Shown: positions 1-11,327, numbered from the stretch's first letter. The stretch: DNA of 64,000 bases from Prorocentrum cordatum (GCA_963575745.1 CAUYUJ010021049.1:44907-108906); one strand, 5' to 3'. Notes: a model not told the origin generated them from the letters alone. Made by a program: numbers and translations.

Positions 1-46
1 TCCTCCTCGTCATCGTCCTCCTCCTCCTCCTCCTCCTCCTCATCAT

Positions 47-77
<31 letters not shown>

Positions 78-407
78 AGTAGCAGCAGCAGCATCGGCAT
101 CAACATCAGCATCATCATCATCATCATCATCATCATCAGCATCAGCAGCATCAGCATCATCATCAGCAGCATCATCCTCATCGTCATCATCAGCAGAAGC
201 ATCCGCATCAGCAGAAGCAGCATCATCATCAACATCATCAGCATCATCAGCATCATCAACATCATCATGATCAATAAGGGTCATCACCAGCAGCATCATC
301 AGCATCATCCACATCATCATCAGCATCATCCTCATCATCAGCATCAGCATCGGCATCATCAAGATCGTCATCATCATCATCAACATCATCATCATCAGCA
401 GCATCAC

Positions 408-458
<51 letters not shown>

Positions 459-1080
459 TAGCGTCATCAACATCATCATCATCCTCATCATCAATACAAT
501 CAGTATCAGCATCATCGACAGCGTCATCATCATCAGCATCATCAAAATCAGCATCATAATCATCAGCATCGTCAAAATCAGCATCAGCATCATCATCCCC
601 ATCACCATCATCACCAGCAGCATCATCATCACCATCAGCATCATCACTACCACCATCACCATCACCACTACCATCGTCATCATCAGTATCCCACCATCCC
701 CATGTATTATCATCATCGTCGTCGTCAGTGTCGTCGTCATCGTCATGGCTGTCATCGTGATCATCGTCGTCATCACCATAATACTCATCAGCATCATCAT
801 CAGAAGCAGCAGCTGCATCAGCATCAGCATCAGCATCAGCATCATCATCATCATCAGCAGCAGCATCATAGTATCTTCGTCTTCAACAGTATCATCAACA
901 TCTGTACCACCATCATCATCAGCGGCAACACCGTCAGCAGCATCCTCATTATCAGCATCCTCATGATCAACATTATCAGCATTATCCTCATCCGTATCAT
1001 CATCAGCATGAAGACAATCAGTTTTTTGACTCATCATCATCAGCATCAGAAGCGGCATCACCATCAACATAACAATATAT
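1..1080. repeat. ATC/TCA microsatellite block
   Basis: Nearly continuous TCA/ATC trinucleotides with scattered AGC, TCC and CGT variants. The open frames across it give poly-His, poly-Ser or poly-Ile depending on frame, so they are repeat artefacts. Purity falls off after about 480, and unique sequence takes over at about 1080. Confidence 0.95.
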
Positions 1081-2036
1081 TCATCCACTGTTCTTTGCTT
1101 TGCAAATCCCCAATTCGGGCACACCGTGGCGCTCCAACTCACAAAAGCAACGCGCTTCTCTCTCATCCTTTCTCCTCATACACCCCTCATGCCCCATCCG
1201 TGTTCTGCCTCCTTGCTCTGCCCTCCTCCCCTACTTGCTTTTCCTTTCGCTCCTCCGTCCTCCCCTTCTTTCTCTCCCCCCCTCGTTCCTCCCTAAACCT
1301 CCTCGTATCCTTGTTCGCCATCCCTCCCTCCGTCCCATCATTCCTCCTCTCCTCCCCCTCAGGACCTCCCTCGTCGCCCTCGCGTGCCTGTCAACGACGA
1401 CGACCGCGACGGCGACAAGGATGACGACGACGACCACCACCACCACCACCATCAGCACCAGCACCACCACGACAACCACCACAATCATCACCACCGCAGC
1501 GAGGCCTCTCGGAGCACCCAGAGGTCCCCAGAGGCCCACAGAGCGCCGAGGGCGCCCAACAACCTCAAAAACATCGCGCCCCCCCGACCTCGACGAAAGG
1601 CGGCGACGATCGACGGCGACGCCCCTCACCACGTCCGCTCGAGAACCGCCCTCCCGGGGGCCCGTCCTGGCCAACGCCTCCCGACCTTGGGCGGCGCGCC
1701 GAGGCGCTGGCAGCCAGAGAGAGGGCAGGCCTCCTCGGGAGGCGGCGGGGCTCCTCGGAGGCCCGCCAGCCTTCCTCGGAAGCCCCCGCTGGCTTCGGAG
1801 CAGGTAGCCAGCAGAGCAGAAAATACCCCCCCCCATCAGAATCACCCTGAGAAAGCGAGACCGCGCACGGCAGACGCGGCCCCAGGAAGGCACCGAGCAA
1901 GGCAGGATTCTTTCGCACACGCCGGGGGGCCGTTCAGCAGAAGTCGAGGTCGGGGCGGCTTTTCCTTCGGGGTCGGGGTGGCTTGTCCTCCCTTGAGAAT
2001 GAGGAAGAGACAACTGCACATGCAGAAATTTGTGCC
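1081..2036. other. no gene seen; pyrimidine-rich then GC-rich spacer
   Basis: 1110-1380 is strongly T/C-rich on the plus strand. 1395-1490 is a short ACC/GAC-type trinucleotide stretch. The remainder is GC-rich with open frames on both strands but no recognisable protein. The overlapping ORFs here look like GC-driven openness. Confidence 0.6.
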
Positions 2037-2155
2037 GCTCCGCGCGGAGTTCTTGGATCTGCGCTGTACCCCCCTCCCTGGCGCGCGGAGCGCGCAAAGG
2101 GCGGCGGCGGAGCGGATCCAAGACATCCGCGCGGAGCGTCAAACGTTTATGTTCC
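2037..2155 (+). repeat. F1 palindromic dispersed repeat, copy 1
   Basis: Starts CTCCGCGCGGAGTTCTTGGA, passes a CCCTGGCGCGC core, then GATCCAAGACATCCGCGCGGA and a terminal AGCGTCAAACGTTTATG. The two CCGCGCGGA arms are inverted around a GC-rich centre. The same arrangement recurs at about 3.9, 12.6, 13.3, 21.8, 26.2, 38.9, 39.5 and 42.6 kb. Confidence 0.75.
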
Positions 2156-2420
2156 TGATGTGTTTTCACTATTCCAGAGGTGGCTCCTCCCTCGAGACGG
2201 CTCCGAAAGCCTCGCAGAGGCCAGGGGCCGCCCGAGCCTGCTGCGGAGGACCGCGCCCCCTGCCGGCCGCTGCCGCGGGTCAGGAGCTCGGCCCTGCGGC
2301 GGGGGCTCGGGACGCTCCACGGGCACCCCCGGGGAGCGCCCCCGGGCGAGGCGCAGCAGTTGGAGAGCACCCCGAGGCGAGAAGACCTCCAAGAGCCAGC
2401 GAAAACTCCCTCCCCTCGAC

Positions 2421-2563
2421 GAGCGCGTTCCACGACTCGCAAAGTGACTACTCGCAAATGGCCTGGATCCCCCGCCAGGAATCTACGATAACTTACGTCA
2501 AAGAAGAGAGGTGCTTTTCGGACATTTGCGAGTAGGCACTTTTGCGAGTAGTGGAACGCGCTC
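2421..2563. repeat. F4 inverted-repeat element (GCGAGTAGGCACT arms)
   Basis: The left arm (2421-2460) and right arm (2523-2563) are ~40-base imperfect inverted repeats sharing GAGCGCGTTCCAC and ACTCGCAAA motifs. The spacer is about 60 bases and contains GCCTGGATCC. Two relatives lie at about 38.8 and 42.4-42.5 kb, where the element is joined to F1 and F5. No coding capacity, so a MITE-like foldback unit is the best description. Confidence 0.75.
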
Positions 2564-2566
2564 GGT

Positions 2567-3558
2567 GATCCCCTGGCGGCGCGCACACGGGGGCAGGGGA
2601 AAGGGGGGAAGGCTTCTTAGCAGGAGGCTGCGCCTTAGAAGGCGCTGGCCTTGCAACTCTAAGTAGAGAAGGCCCGCGCCTTCGGAGAAGCAAGCGTGCT
2701 TCTAAGAAGTCGAATGGCCTCGGAAAGCTACTCAACCTTATGAAACAAGTTGACTATAACGACTGCTGGTTTGGCCGTGGATCGGTACGATCGAAATTGT
2801 GTCGGAAGACTGGGGGGCGAAGACCGAAGGCAGGTCCTGCCCTTTGCGAGCAGGGTTCGCTGTCGGTGCCGCCGCGGGCGTTGTCAAATTTGAGACAGAA
2901 GGCCGCCTGTCCAACAGCCGCCGCTGCCGGTTGGACAGCACCTGCTCCTGTGCATCGCACCAACGCTACCTGTACAGATGTCCGAACATGCGAGGAATTC
3001 ATGATTCCAATGCGGGGTCCCTGCTAGTCCCGACCCCAGCCCCTGGGCCGATGCTTCATCGCGGCTCGTTTTTGTTACAGTCCCGGGGGCCCGGCGGAGG
3101 CCCCCAAAAGCGGAACACGGCCCCAAACTTCCAGCCGTGCTTTTTCACGACGTGGGTACCCATCGGTCGGAAGGAAGTAGGTAGAAGCCGGTCGGAAGGA
3201 ATTAGGTAGAAGCATGAAGTAGGAAGGCGTTGAAAATAGATTGGGTGTCCGCCCGCCCCTAAAAGAGGACAGAAGGCGAATCCACTCGATCATTGAAGAG
3301 TGGAATCTGGGAATCCGAAGCCCCTCCTGCGCCCAGAGTGGTCCTTATCCACTTGCCGTCGCTCAAACGTCCACTCCCTGAGCCCGTTCCCGGCGTCGTG
3401 CGTATGGTTTGTTGGCCCGCTGGTCGGGGAGGCTCTCCGGCGGTCCTCGACGAAAAATACAAAGGCACGCGTCCGAGCGATGCCAAGACTGCAGCGCACG
3501 TCCGAGCGATGCCAGAATTGCAAACGCTTTCTTATTCGGAATTTCAGCACAGAGCGGA
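2567..3558. other. no gene seen; GC-rich spacer
   Basis: Mixed-composition DNA with short overlapping ORFs in several frames and no recognised motif. 3160-3300 (GGAAGGAAGTAGGTAGAAG, then a segment ending CGATCATTGAAG) resembles 55690-55800, so it is a low-copy dispersed segment. Confidence 0.5.
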
Positions 3559-3725
3559 AACTGGAGGGGGGGAGGGGGGGGGGGGAGGGGGGGGAGGGGG
3601 AAGGGGGGAGGGGGGGGGGAGGGGGGGGGGAGGGGGGGAGGAAGGAGGGGGGGGGGGGGAGGAGGGGGGGGGGAGGGGGGAGAGGAGGGGAGAGGGGGGG
3701 AGGGGGGGGGAGGGGGAAGGGGGCG
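3559..3725. repeat. G-rich (GGGGGA)n homopurine tract
   Basis: About 165 bases almost entirely of G runs broken by single A residues. It is homopurine on the plus strand, with potential to form G-quadruplex or triplex structures. Confidence 0.9.
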
Positions 3726-3914
3726 GGGCTGCGGCTCCAGACCCCTGCTTCATGCGACTGCTTGCAGCAGCGAATCCTACCGGGGGAGAGCCCGCCTGCT
3801 CGAGGCGGGCGCCGATAACGGCCAAGGCCTAGTCCATGGCGGGGGGGGGCTGCGAGGGCCCGCGCCGATCGGCCAAACGATGATAGAAGAAGAACAAACA
3901 CCACAAACATGAAT

Positions 3915-4027
3915 TGTTGGCGTTCCGCGCGCCAGGGGCGACGCCAGAGGCGCTTCCGGGGGGGGGGGCCGGAGCGGATCCGAGAAATCCGCGCGGCACG
4001 CCAAAAAGTTTCGTGTGTATGGCGTGT
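3915..4027 (+). repeat. F1 palindromic dispersed repeat, copy 2
   Basis: TTGGCGTTCCGCGCGCCAGG at the left, GGATCCGAGAAATCCGCGCGG and CACGCCAAAAAGTTTCG at the right. The left half is shortened relative to the copy at 21.7 kb. It sits between two near-identical GGGCCCGCGCCGATCGGCC segments (3858-3877 and 4061-4080). Confidence 0.65.
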
Positions 4028-4147
4028 GTTTTTCTTCGATCCATGGCGGGGGGGGGTGCGAGGGCCCGCGCCGATCGGCCAAACAAAGAATAAGGCGATC
4101 GCGCTCAGCGCCTTGGCCGCATGTCTGGGACTCGGGCGTCCAAGAGC

Positions 4148-4315
4148 AAAGGAGGAGGAGGAGGAGGAGGACGAAGAAGAAGAGGGGGAGGAGGAGGAGG
4201 AGGAGGAGGAGGAGGAGGAGGAAGAAGGAGAGGAGGAGGAGGAGGAGGAGGAGGAGGAGGAGAATGGGTAGGGGGGAGGAGGGGTAGGAGGGGGAGGGGT
4301 TGGAGGGGGAGGGTT
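4148..4315. repeat. GGA/GAA microsatellite
   Basis: Homopurine GGA repeats with GAA interruptions, degrading into GGGGGA and GGGTAGGAGG after 4262. All frames give poly-Glu, poly-Gly or poly-Arg. Confidence 0.9.
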
Positions 4316-4748
4316 TGATTGAACGCGTCATCGTTGCAATGGTGATACGAATGACAGTTAGTGTCGCGCCCTATACGAGACCTCACCTACCGATGCAGGA
4401 GGGTGCGCAGCTTCAGTTCGCCTGCCGATGCAGGCGCTGCCTCACGGGGCCTGGCCCAGGGGCGCCTCGGTCAGAGTGCACTCCGCGCCCGCCCGCGGCC
4501 GACGCGCGGGAGGGACACTCCCGAGGCACCCGCGGTCCACGTGCCTGCCGAAGGGCGCAGGCGCTGCCTCGGCCCCGCCAAGGGGCCACGGGGGGGAGGC
4601 GGGGGCGGGAGGCGGGCTGCACGCCCGCCGCAGCCTCCTCGCGGGAAGGCGGTCTGCTTGGTCCCCTCGCTGGCGCTCGCGAGGCCGCGCAGCGGGGCGA
4701 TCTCTGCCAGCGGCTGCAGGCGTTCGAGCACGACGGGCTTGTATGAAT
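4316..4748. other. no gene seen; GC-rich spacer
   Basis: Unique-looking GC-rich DNA, including GATGCAGG duplicates near 4390-4440. No protein recognised on either strand. Confidence 0.5.
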
Positions 4749-4896
4749 GGGGCCCACAAATAGATACACACAACTAACCGGATTCCCCATATGTTCCCAT
4801 ATCTTCTGGGCTTTTGTCTCCCCCCCCCACTTCCCATGTTTTCTGGGGAGTCGACGACGATTAATTGTGTCTCTCTGTGTGTGCTTTTCCCCTTCT
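4749..4896 (+). repeat. F2 dispersed repeat, copy 1
   Basis: Begins GGGGCCCACAAATAGATACA, runs through TTCCCCATATGTTCCCATAT, TTCTGGGCTTTTGTCTCC and CGACGATTAATTGTGTCT, and ends in CTTTTCCCC. It abuts the 3' end of the coiled-coil coding region on the minus strand, which stops resembling protein exactly where F2 begins. F2 is therefore intronic here or truncates the gene. Confidence 0.8.
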
Positions 4897-4899
4897 GAT

Positions 4900-5412
4900 T
4901 GTACTCGGCCAGCTCCTCTTGCATCTCGTGGGCGAGCTGCTCCTTCAGCTGCAGCTTCATCGCAGCCTGGCCGTCCTGGAGGAGCTGCACCTTCTCCTTT
5001 TTCTCCTGGATGCCCCTGGTGGCCTTCGCTGGGCCCTTCGTCTCCATCTCGTCTGTGAGGCTGCAACTTCCGTTTGGAGTTTGAGCATCATCTCCTTCGT
5101 CTCGACGTCAGCCTTGCCGAGGCGACTACTGCAAGACTCCATCTGCAGCTTCGTGTTGTCAGGATCCTTTCCGGACTTGGCCAGCTTCAGCTGCGCCTCG
5201 GTGAACTGCTCCATCAGCTTCAGCTGCATCTCAGCCTGGATGACCTTCAGGCCCATCTGCAAGAGGCCGGTCTCGCTCGGCACACTGGATTCCAGCTCCA
5301 GCAGGAGGCCATCCAGCAAGTGGTCCGTAGCGGTGCGGCTCTGGAGCTCCACCACCATCCCCGAGCCGCCGAGCTTGATCACCGCTAGCGGCCGCGGCAC
5401 ATCCATCGCCAT
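4900..5412 (-). CDS. coiled-coil protein fragment, frameshifted
   Basis: The reading begins at an ATG at 5412 (MAMDVPRPLAV) and runs to about 5050. It then continues in the next frame from about 5050 to 4905 (residues METKGPAKA to EELAEYNQ). Both parts are rich in Glu, Gln, Lys and Leu with heptad-like spacing, for example EMQLKLMEQFTEAQLKLAK and QAAMKLQLKEQLAHEMQEEL, which predicts a long alpha-helical coiled coil. The two frames join through a one-base shift in the segment GCCTCACAGACGAGATGGAG. That shift could be a mutation, an assembly error or a very short intron. The 3' end runs directly into an F2 repeat. I recognise no family; a structural or scaffold role is only inferred from the coiled coil. 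The upstream start is uncertain, since 5' exons could lie beyond the GGA tract at 5.56 kb. Confidence 0.5.
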
Positions 5413-5555
5413 GGCGAGATTTGAGCACGCCTGGCAAGGCGACCAGGTGTTGCCTAGGCTCAGGGGGAGCCCAGGTCCTCAAGCCGCAGGGGGAGGCATC
5501 CTCGGATGAAGCCCCTGGACGACAGGCATCCGCTCGGGCCCACCGTGGCTTGAGC

Positions 5556-5607
5556 AGGAGGGGGAGCGGGGGGGAAGGAGGGGGAGGAGGGGGGGAGGAG
5601 GAGGGGA

Positions 5608-5638
<31 letters not shown>

Positions 5639-5703
5639 GAGGAGGAGGAGGAGGAGGAGGAGGAGGAGGAGGAGGAGGAGGAAGAGGAGGAGGAGGAGGA
5701 GGC
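5556..5703. repeat. GGA microsatellite
   Basis: GGGGGA-type purine tract passing into pure (GGA)n from about 5618. The poly-Arg, poly-Gly and poly-Pro frames are artefacts. Confidence 0.9.
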
Positions 5704-5877
5704 GTGCACACGGGCCCTGAGCCCAAAGAAGAGGCACGACAGCGTTCGGAGAGGTGGACGGCTCTGGCGCACGCAGACCTGCCAGTGGCCGCGGGCGCGC
5801 GCCTCGCGACGACGAGGGCGAAGACGCCAGCGGCTACGACGCCGAGTGATCGAGCAAATACTCATGCGGGCCGACCT

Positions 5878-6040
5878 TGCTCCTCCTCCTCCTGCTCCTC
5901 GTCCTCCTCCTCCTCGTCTTTCTCCCCCCCCTCCCCCCCTCCTTCCTGCACCCCACCTCCTCCATCTCCTTCCTCCTCCTCCTCCCCCCCCCCTCTTCCT
6001 TCATCCCCCCTCTCCTCATTCATCCTCCCCCCCGTCCTAC
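5878..6040. repeat. TCC-rich pyrimidine tract
   Basis: Degenerate TCC/CCTCCC tract on the plus strand, the reverse-strand equivalent of the neighbouring GGA tracts. Confidence 0.85.
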
Positions 6041-6985
6041 TCAGGCACATGCGGCCCGTGTGTCATCCGTAGCACTTGGTCTTGCGATGAGCCAGAGGTC
6101 GCTGCGTCTAGCGAATTCACGTAACGATCGGGGGCTCCGATTCCTGCCCCGGCTCTGTATTGGCAGCAGCTGTCTGATGGCAAGGCTGGACGAATTCGTC
6201 AAAGAAGGCTTTCAAGTTGCTGCGTTTGGTTTGGGAGCTGTGCTTATTGCGCTCGAGGGAAACCTACAGGGTCTGCACGCCTGCATGTCCACGCCTCATA
6301 CAATACAACATCAAATTGACCATGTTCATCCGCGTGGTGGTATGTATGCTGTCGGGTCGGAGCCATCCGTGGTCAGTAATGTTTCCCGCCTTCATCGTGC
6401 TGCTCGAGATGCCTGGTATCACTTGATACTTCAACTTGTTGCTCACGGGCGGGGATATGTCGATCCTCTTTCACGCTCCAGAGACATATTCTGCGTGCGG
6501 AAAGGAACATGAAGTGCGTCCAATAAGGTGAAGGGCTGTTCCAAAGTCTTGTGGCAATGCTGTTCCTTAGTGGTGGGCCACGAGTGTTCACAATGCCTGT
6601 TGATCAGTGCTGGCTTCCAGGGGTGCGTTGTGCTGCTTGCAATGCTTCCTGGTTGGGCCGTGATATCTCACATTCGCTCTGCCTGGGAGGCTGTAGTCGT
6701 CAGCCGTGGTACTCCGTGGAATTCGTCTTCTGGTGCGCGCGCGTGCTCATCCGTGTTGCCCTGGTGCTCCGCGAGCTCAGGGCACGTGCGCTTTAGCATC
6801 GTACGACATTGTCATGACGTCCACTCCACCACCACACCCCGCAGCCCCCGATCTTCCTCCTTACTCCTCCCCCCCATCCTTTATCGTTTCTCATTCTACT
6901 TCTGCGGGCCCACCTCCGTCCTTCCAACCCCATGCTCCTCTGACAGTCTTCCCTAGTCCTCTCGGCGGAGGTGGAAGGTGAGGAG
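6041..6985. other. no gene seen; less GC-biased unique DNA
   Basis: About 900 bases of comparatively balanced composition. Short ORFs on both strands do not resemble any known family. Intron or intergenic sequence is the likeliest reading. Confidence 0.45.
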
Positions 6986-7455
6986 GGACGAGGTGGACGC
7001 GACGGCGAAGACGACGGCGACGGCGAAGACGACGACGGCGACGACATCCACGACGGCGAAGGCGACGGAGACGACGACGGCGACGGCAACGGCGAGGACG
7101 AAGACGACGGCAAAGGCGAAGACGACGGCGAAGGCGAAGATGGCGACGACGACGATGGCGGCGACGACGGCGGCGAAAATGAAGGCGAAGACGACGAAGG
7201 CGAAGACGACGAAGGCGAAGACAACGAAGGCGAAGACGACGAAGGTGAAGACGACGAAGGCGAAGACGACGAAGGCGAAGACGACGACGAAGGCAAAGAC
7301 GACGAAGGCGAAGATGATGAATGCGAAGACGACGCAGGCGGAGACGACGAAGGCGGAGACGACGAAGGCGAAGACGACGAGGGCGAAGACGACGAAGGCG
7401 GAGACGACGAAGGCGAAGACGACGAAGGCGAAGATGCTGAAGGCGAAGAAGCGGC
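6986..7455. repeat. 15-bp GACGAAGGCGAAGAC tandem array
   Basis: Array of GACGAAGGCGAAGAC-type units. 6986-7180 is a diverged GACGGCGAA version and 7185-7450 is more regular. On the plus strand it reads as an acidic EDDEG repeat; on the minus strand it reads as PSSS-type repeats. All six frames are largely open because the unit contains no stop, so openness does not show coding. Confidence 0.85.
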
Positions 7456-7985
7456 GGCGGCGGCTTGCGCCTCCCTGTCCGGCAACGGACTCCACCGCCA
7501 CGCCCGGCGCACCGGCAGGCCCTGCTTGTCCGTGTCGGTGGTGCAGAAGTCGCCGCCGTCGGGCAGCCCCAGGCGCTCGAGGCACTCGTCGCCTCGGGGC
7601 TCGCGGGGGGGCGTCCACGAGGAGGCTTCGCAGATCGTGGCCCGAGACAGGGGCGCGGACCAGGGGGGGCCCAGAGGATGCATCGAACAAAAGGGGGGCC
7701 CTGAAATGCGGGAAGATGCCCTGGCCACGAGATCCACCCCCCAAATCCTAACCGCCCCTCCTCCTCCTCCTCCTCCTCCTCCTCCTCCTCCTCCTCCTCG
7801 ATGCTCCTCCTCCTCCTCCTCCTCGATGCTCCTCCTCGATGCTCCTCGATCCAGGGCCGAGAGGGCCAACCGAGCCAAGGCGATCCCCCCTTTGGCAAAG
7901 GGGTGGCTCCGCTGCTCCCCCGGGATCGGGAATTCGCCTCTGGGGTCGAAAGCCCGAGGGCCCAGGGCCGAGCATCGGGACCGAA
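7456..7985. other. possible minus-strand exon, unproven; TCC tract inside
   Basis: On the minus strand, 7720-7456 reads as non-repetitive protein-like sequence (including CEASSWTPPREPRG and DGGDFCTTDTDKQG) in frame with a Ser/Pro repeat made by the adjacent 15-bp array. No family recognised, no clear splice sites, and other frames are also open. 7757-7850 is a TCC microsatellite. Confidence 0.25.
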
Positions 7986-8146
7986 GGGGCCCTGGGACAC
8001 ACTAATCAACTCGCACGAAGAACAGGATTCCCCGTACATTTTCTCATATGTTCTGGGCTTCTGTCTTCCCCCCCACTTCCCCATATGTTCCCAGATTCTC
8101 GGGTGAATCGGCGATGAATTGTGTCTGTGTGCTTCTTTCCCTCCCG
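7986..8146 (+). repeat. F2 dispersed repeat, copy 2
   Basis: GGGGCCCTGGGACACAC at the left; TTCTGGGCTTCTGTCTTCC and GATGAATTGTGTCTGTGTGC inside; TTCCCTCC at the right. It forms a head-to-head pair with the next copy. Confidence 0.85.
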
Positions 8147-8186
8147 AGGGACCCGGGGCCCATGACTCGTGCTCCTCTTCCATTCA

Positions 8187-8350
8187 GGAGGGAAAAAAGG
8201 CACACACAGACACAATTCATCGTCGATCCCCCAGAAGAGATGGGAAATCATGGGAAGTGTGTGGGGGGAGACAGAAACCCCGAAAGGACGGGGAACTATG
8301 TGGGGAATAGTTCTATTTGTGTGCATGAATTGGTCTGTCCTGGGGCCCCT
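8187..8350 (-). repeat. F2 dispersed repeat, copy 3
   Basis: Reverse-complement orientation: starts GGAGGGAAAAAAGGCACAC and ends CTGTCCTGGGGCCCC. Only 40 bases separate it from copy 2, so the pair makes an imperfect palindrome of about 365 bases. Confidence 0.85.
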
Positions 8351-8463
8351 TCCTCCCCCCCCTCGGCGGCGAGCGAGGGGTGGCGGCGAGGAGGCGGAGA
8401 GGAGGCCTCCTCGGAGGGCGGCGGGGCTCCTCGGAGGCCCCCTCGCGCCTCGCTGCAGTGGCT

Positions 8464-8622
8464 AGGTCGGGCCTGTCCCCCTACCGGGGGCTTTTGGACG
8501 AAGGATTATAAAGCAAAAAACAGAAAAATACCCCAAATATGCCCAAAAATACTCAAAAGATAGTCCCCGGAGCTTTTACTACTTTTGCAGACTCCCCCTG
8601 CAGGGGGACAGGCCCGACTTGA
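8464..8622. mobile_element. F3 MITE-like element, complete copy 1
   Basis: The ends are GTCGGGCCTGTCCCCCTACC and its inverse GCAGGGGGACAGGCCCGAC, about 25-base terminal inverted repeats. The AT-richer interior is about 105 bases with AAAAATACCCC and ATACTCAAAAGATAGTCCCC. Complete relatives lie at 25162-25317 and 27506-27661. Non-coding, so any mobilising transposase would act in trans. Confidence 0.8.
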
Positions 8623-8745
8623 TACCAAGGATGTCGTTCCGTCTCTTCGGGGACGGCTCGGAAAAACTTTTGCCAAGGGCCGCGGGACGTCCGATCCCTC
8701 CGAGCAGGCCCGCCCCGTGTTCACTTCTCCCTCGGGCGCGCCGCC

Positions 8746-8930
8746 GATCCTCCTCCTCCTCCTCCTCCTCCTCCTCCTCCTCCTCCTCCTCCTGCCTCCT
8801 CCTCCTCCTCCTCCTCTCGTCCCCCCCTCCTCCTCCTCCTCCACTCCTCCTCCTCTCCTCCTCCTCCTCCTCCTCCTCCTCCTCCTCCTCCTCCTCCTCC
8901 TCCTCCTCCTCCTCCTGCTCCCCCCGACGG
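8746..8930. repeat. TCC microsatellite
   Basis: (TCC)n with CCCCCCTCC interruptions at about 8820. Confidence 0.95.
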
Positions 8931-9580
8931 GAAGGCCGAGAACCGGGGGCTGGGAAGGGAGGAGGCTCCAGGACCGAGGACCGGGACGGGAGGGGACTGG
9001 GAAAGGATGGCACCCGGAGCCAGGGCCAGGACTGTGGCCTGCCTCCGAGGAGGCAAGGGCAAGACGAGACACACAAGTCCGAATATCGGGGCTCGCACCT
9101 ACCCACATACGCAGACACCTGAGATCCGACGTTGCCAAGCACATGCAACATCGCGAACAAAAACACTACCGGAGCCCTATACCCAATCTGTCTGCGAAAT
9201 TTCTCGAGCCAGATCTATATGGGAGGCGCCTGGGGCCCGAAACGAGGCGAAGACGCCCGCTGCGAAAAAATGTGCAACGCCTTGATATGGGACCACACAC
9301 GCATGTCTGTAACCGCTTGCACACATAGGCGCATACCTGCTCCTCCTCCTCCTCCTCCTCCTCCTCCTCCTCCTCCCTTCCTTATCCCCCTCCCGACCAC
9401 ACGCACAGGCCATAAGGCGGAGGCGCAGGCGAGAAAAGAGACCGCGCACGCCAAGAGGCGGCAGACCCCGCCTGACTGCGACTGCCCGTCGACCGGTGGC
9501 AGCTCCTCCTCGGGAGGGCCTCGCAGCTGGACGTGGCACTTCACCTCTGTGGGCACCCCCAGTGGGACAAGGAGCGGACG
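8931..9580. other. no gene seen; contains short TCC tract
   Basis: Mixed DNA without recognised protein. 9341-9375 is a short (TCC)n run. Confidence 0.5.
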
Positions 9581-9705
9581 CGAGAGGGGGGAGGGAGAGA
9601 GAGAGAGAGGGGGGAGAGGGAGAGAGAGAGAGAGAGGAGGAGAGAGAGGAGAGGGAGAGAGAGAGAGAGGGGAGAGAGAGAGAGGGAGAGAGAGGGAGAG
9701 AGAAC
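9581..9705. repeat. GA-rich microsatellite
   Basis: GAGAGAGAGG repeats on the plus strand, with GGGGAGAG interruptions. Confidence 0.95.
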
Positions 9706-9767
9706 GAACAAAAAACACAGAAGGACAGCCTCCAGGAAGACGAGACCCTCTGGCGGACAACACTCAA

Positions 9768-9885
9768 GGACGTTCGAAGGTGCCCTCCCCCGGGGAAGCA
9801 CAAGAACTTCCAACCGGCACGAAGAACTTTAGAAGACCCTCCCTGGACCGACCTCGATCTTACCTATACGACCGCCCTTCGGGTG
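9768..9885 (+). repeat. F5 dispersed repeat, copy 1 (diverged)
   Basis: Contains GAAGGTGCCCTCCCCCGGGG and CCTCCCTGGACCGACCTCGA. The order matches the copies at about 39.1 and 42.8 kb (plus) and 57.4 kb (minus). Confidence 0.6.
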
Positions 9886-9934
9886 ATAAGGAGGTTCGGG
9901 GGGGGGAGGAACCAACGACTCACTCGGTGGGTCT

Positions 9935-10165
9935 CACTATCGATCTAACTATCGGTCTCGCTCGATCGATCTCACTCGGTCGATCTCACAATCGATCTCA
10001 CTCGATCTATTTCATTCGATCGATCTCACAATCGATCTGACGATCGATCACACAATCGATCTCACTATCCATCTCACTATCGATCTCACAATCGATCTCA
10101 CAATCGGTCTCACTTTCGGTCTCACTATCGATGTCACAATCGATATCACAACCGATCTCACGATC
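9935..10165. repeat. ATCGATCTCAC minisatellite
   Basis: Tandem 11-13-base units of the type CAATCGATCTCA with CTCGATC variants. It passes directly into the ATC array. Confidence 0.85.
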
Positions 10166-10279
10166 AACGTCATCATCATCATCATCAACATAATCGTCAT
10201 CAACGTCATCAACATCACCATCATCATCGGGACACCATCACCATCATCATCACCTCATCACCATCACCATCATCATCAA

Positions 10280-10316
<37 letters not shown>

Positions 10317-10864
10317 GGGACACCATCATCGTCACATTCATCATCATCATCATCATCATCATCATCGTCATCCGGACACCATCATCATCACCATCATCAG
10401 CATCGGAACACCATCATTATCATCATCATCTCATCATCATCATGAACAACATCATCAAAATCATCATTATCGGGACACCATCATCATCATCATCAGCAAC
10501 ATCATCATCAGCAACATCATCATCAGCATCATCATCATCACCGGGACACCACCATCATCGTCACCATCAGCATCACCATCATCATCATCGGGACACCATC
10601 ATCATCAGCATCAGCATCATCATCATCGGGCCACCATCATCAAAATCATCATCATCACCTCATCATCATCCTCATCATCAAGATCATCAGCATCGGGACA
10701 CCATCATCGTCATCATCATCAACATCTCATCATCTCATCAACATCATCTTCATCATCATCAGCAGTATCATCATCTCATCATCTCATCATCATCGGCATC
10801 ATCGGGATCATCAACATCATCATCGGCACACCATCATGAGCAACATCAGCATCAGCATCATCAA

Positions 10865-10906
<42 letters not shown>

Positions 10907-11078
10907 TGGGACACCATCATCATCACCACCATGGCCATCATCATCAACAACATCATCAATATCGTCAACATCATCAGCATCAGCATCATCATCATCAGTA
11001 TCAGCAACATCAGCATCATCAACATCATTATCAACAGCATCATCATCAACATCATCATCACCATCATCATCGGGACAC

Positions 11079-11118
<40 letters not shown>

Positions 11119-11218
11119 TGCATCATCAGCATCATCAGCATCACCATCATCTCATCATCTCATCATCATCAACATCATCACGATAATCAACGTCAACATC
11201 AGCATCATCATCATTTGA

Positions 11219-11263
<45 letters not shown>

Positions 11264-11327
11264 GGAACCCCATCACCATCATCAACAGCATCACCATCGG
11301 GACACAACCATCATTACCACCATGGCC

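Noticed and set aside
1231-2586. 451-codon minus-strand ORF
   Set aside because: Crosses an F1 copy, an F4 arm and an ACC/GAC repeat, has overlapping ORFs in other frames, and shows no recognised motif.
6971-8005. 344-codon acidic EDDEG-repeat protein on the plus strand
   Set aside because: The 15-bp unit has no stop in any frame, so all six readings are open. The reading continues into a TCC microsatellite, and no start context or non-repeat domain supports it.
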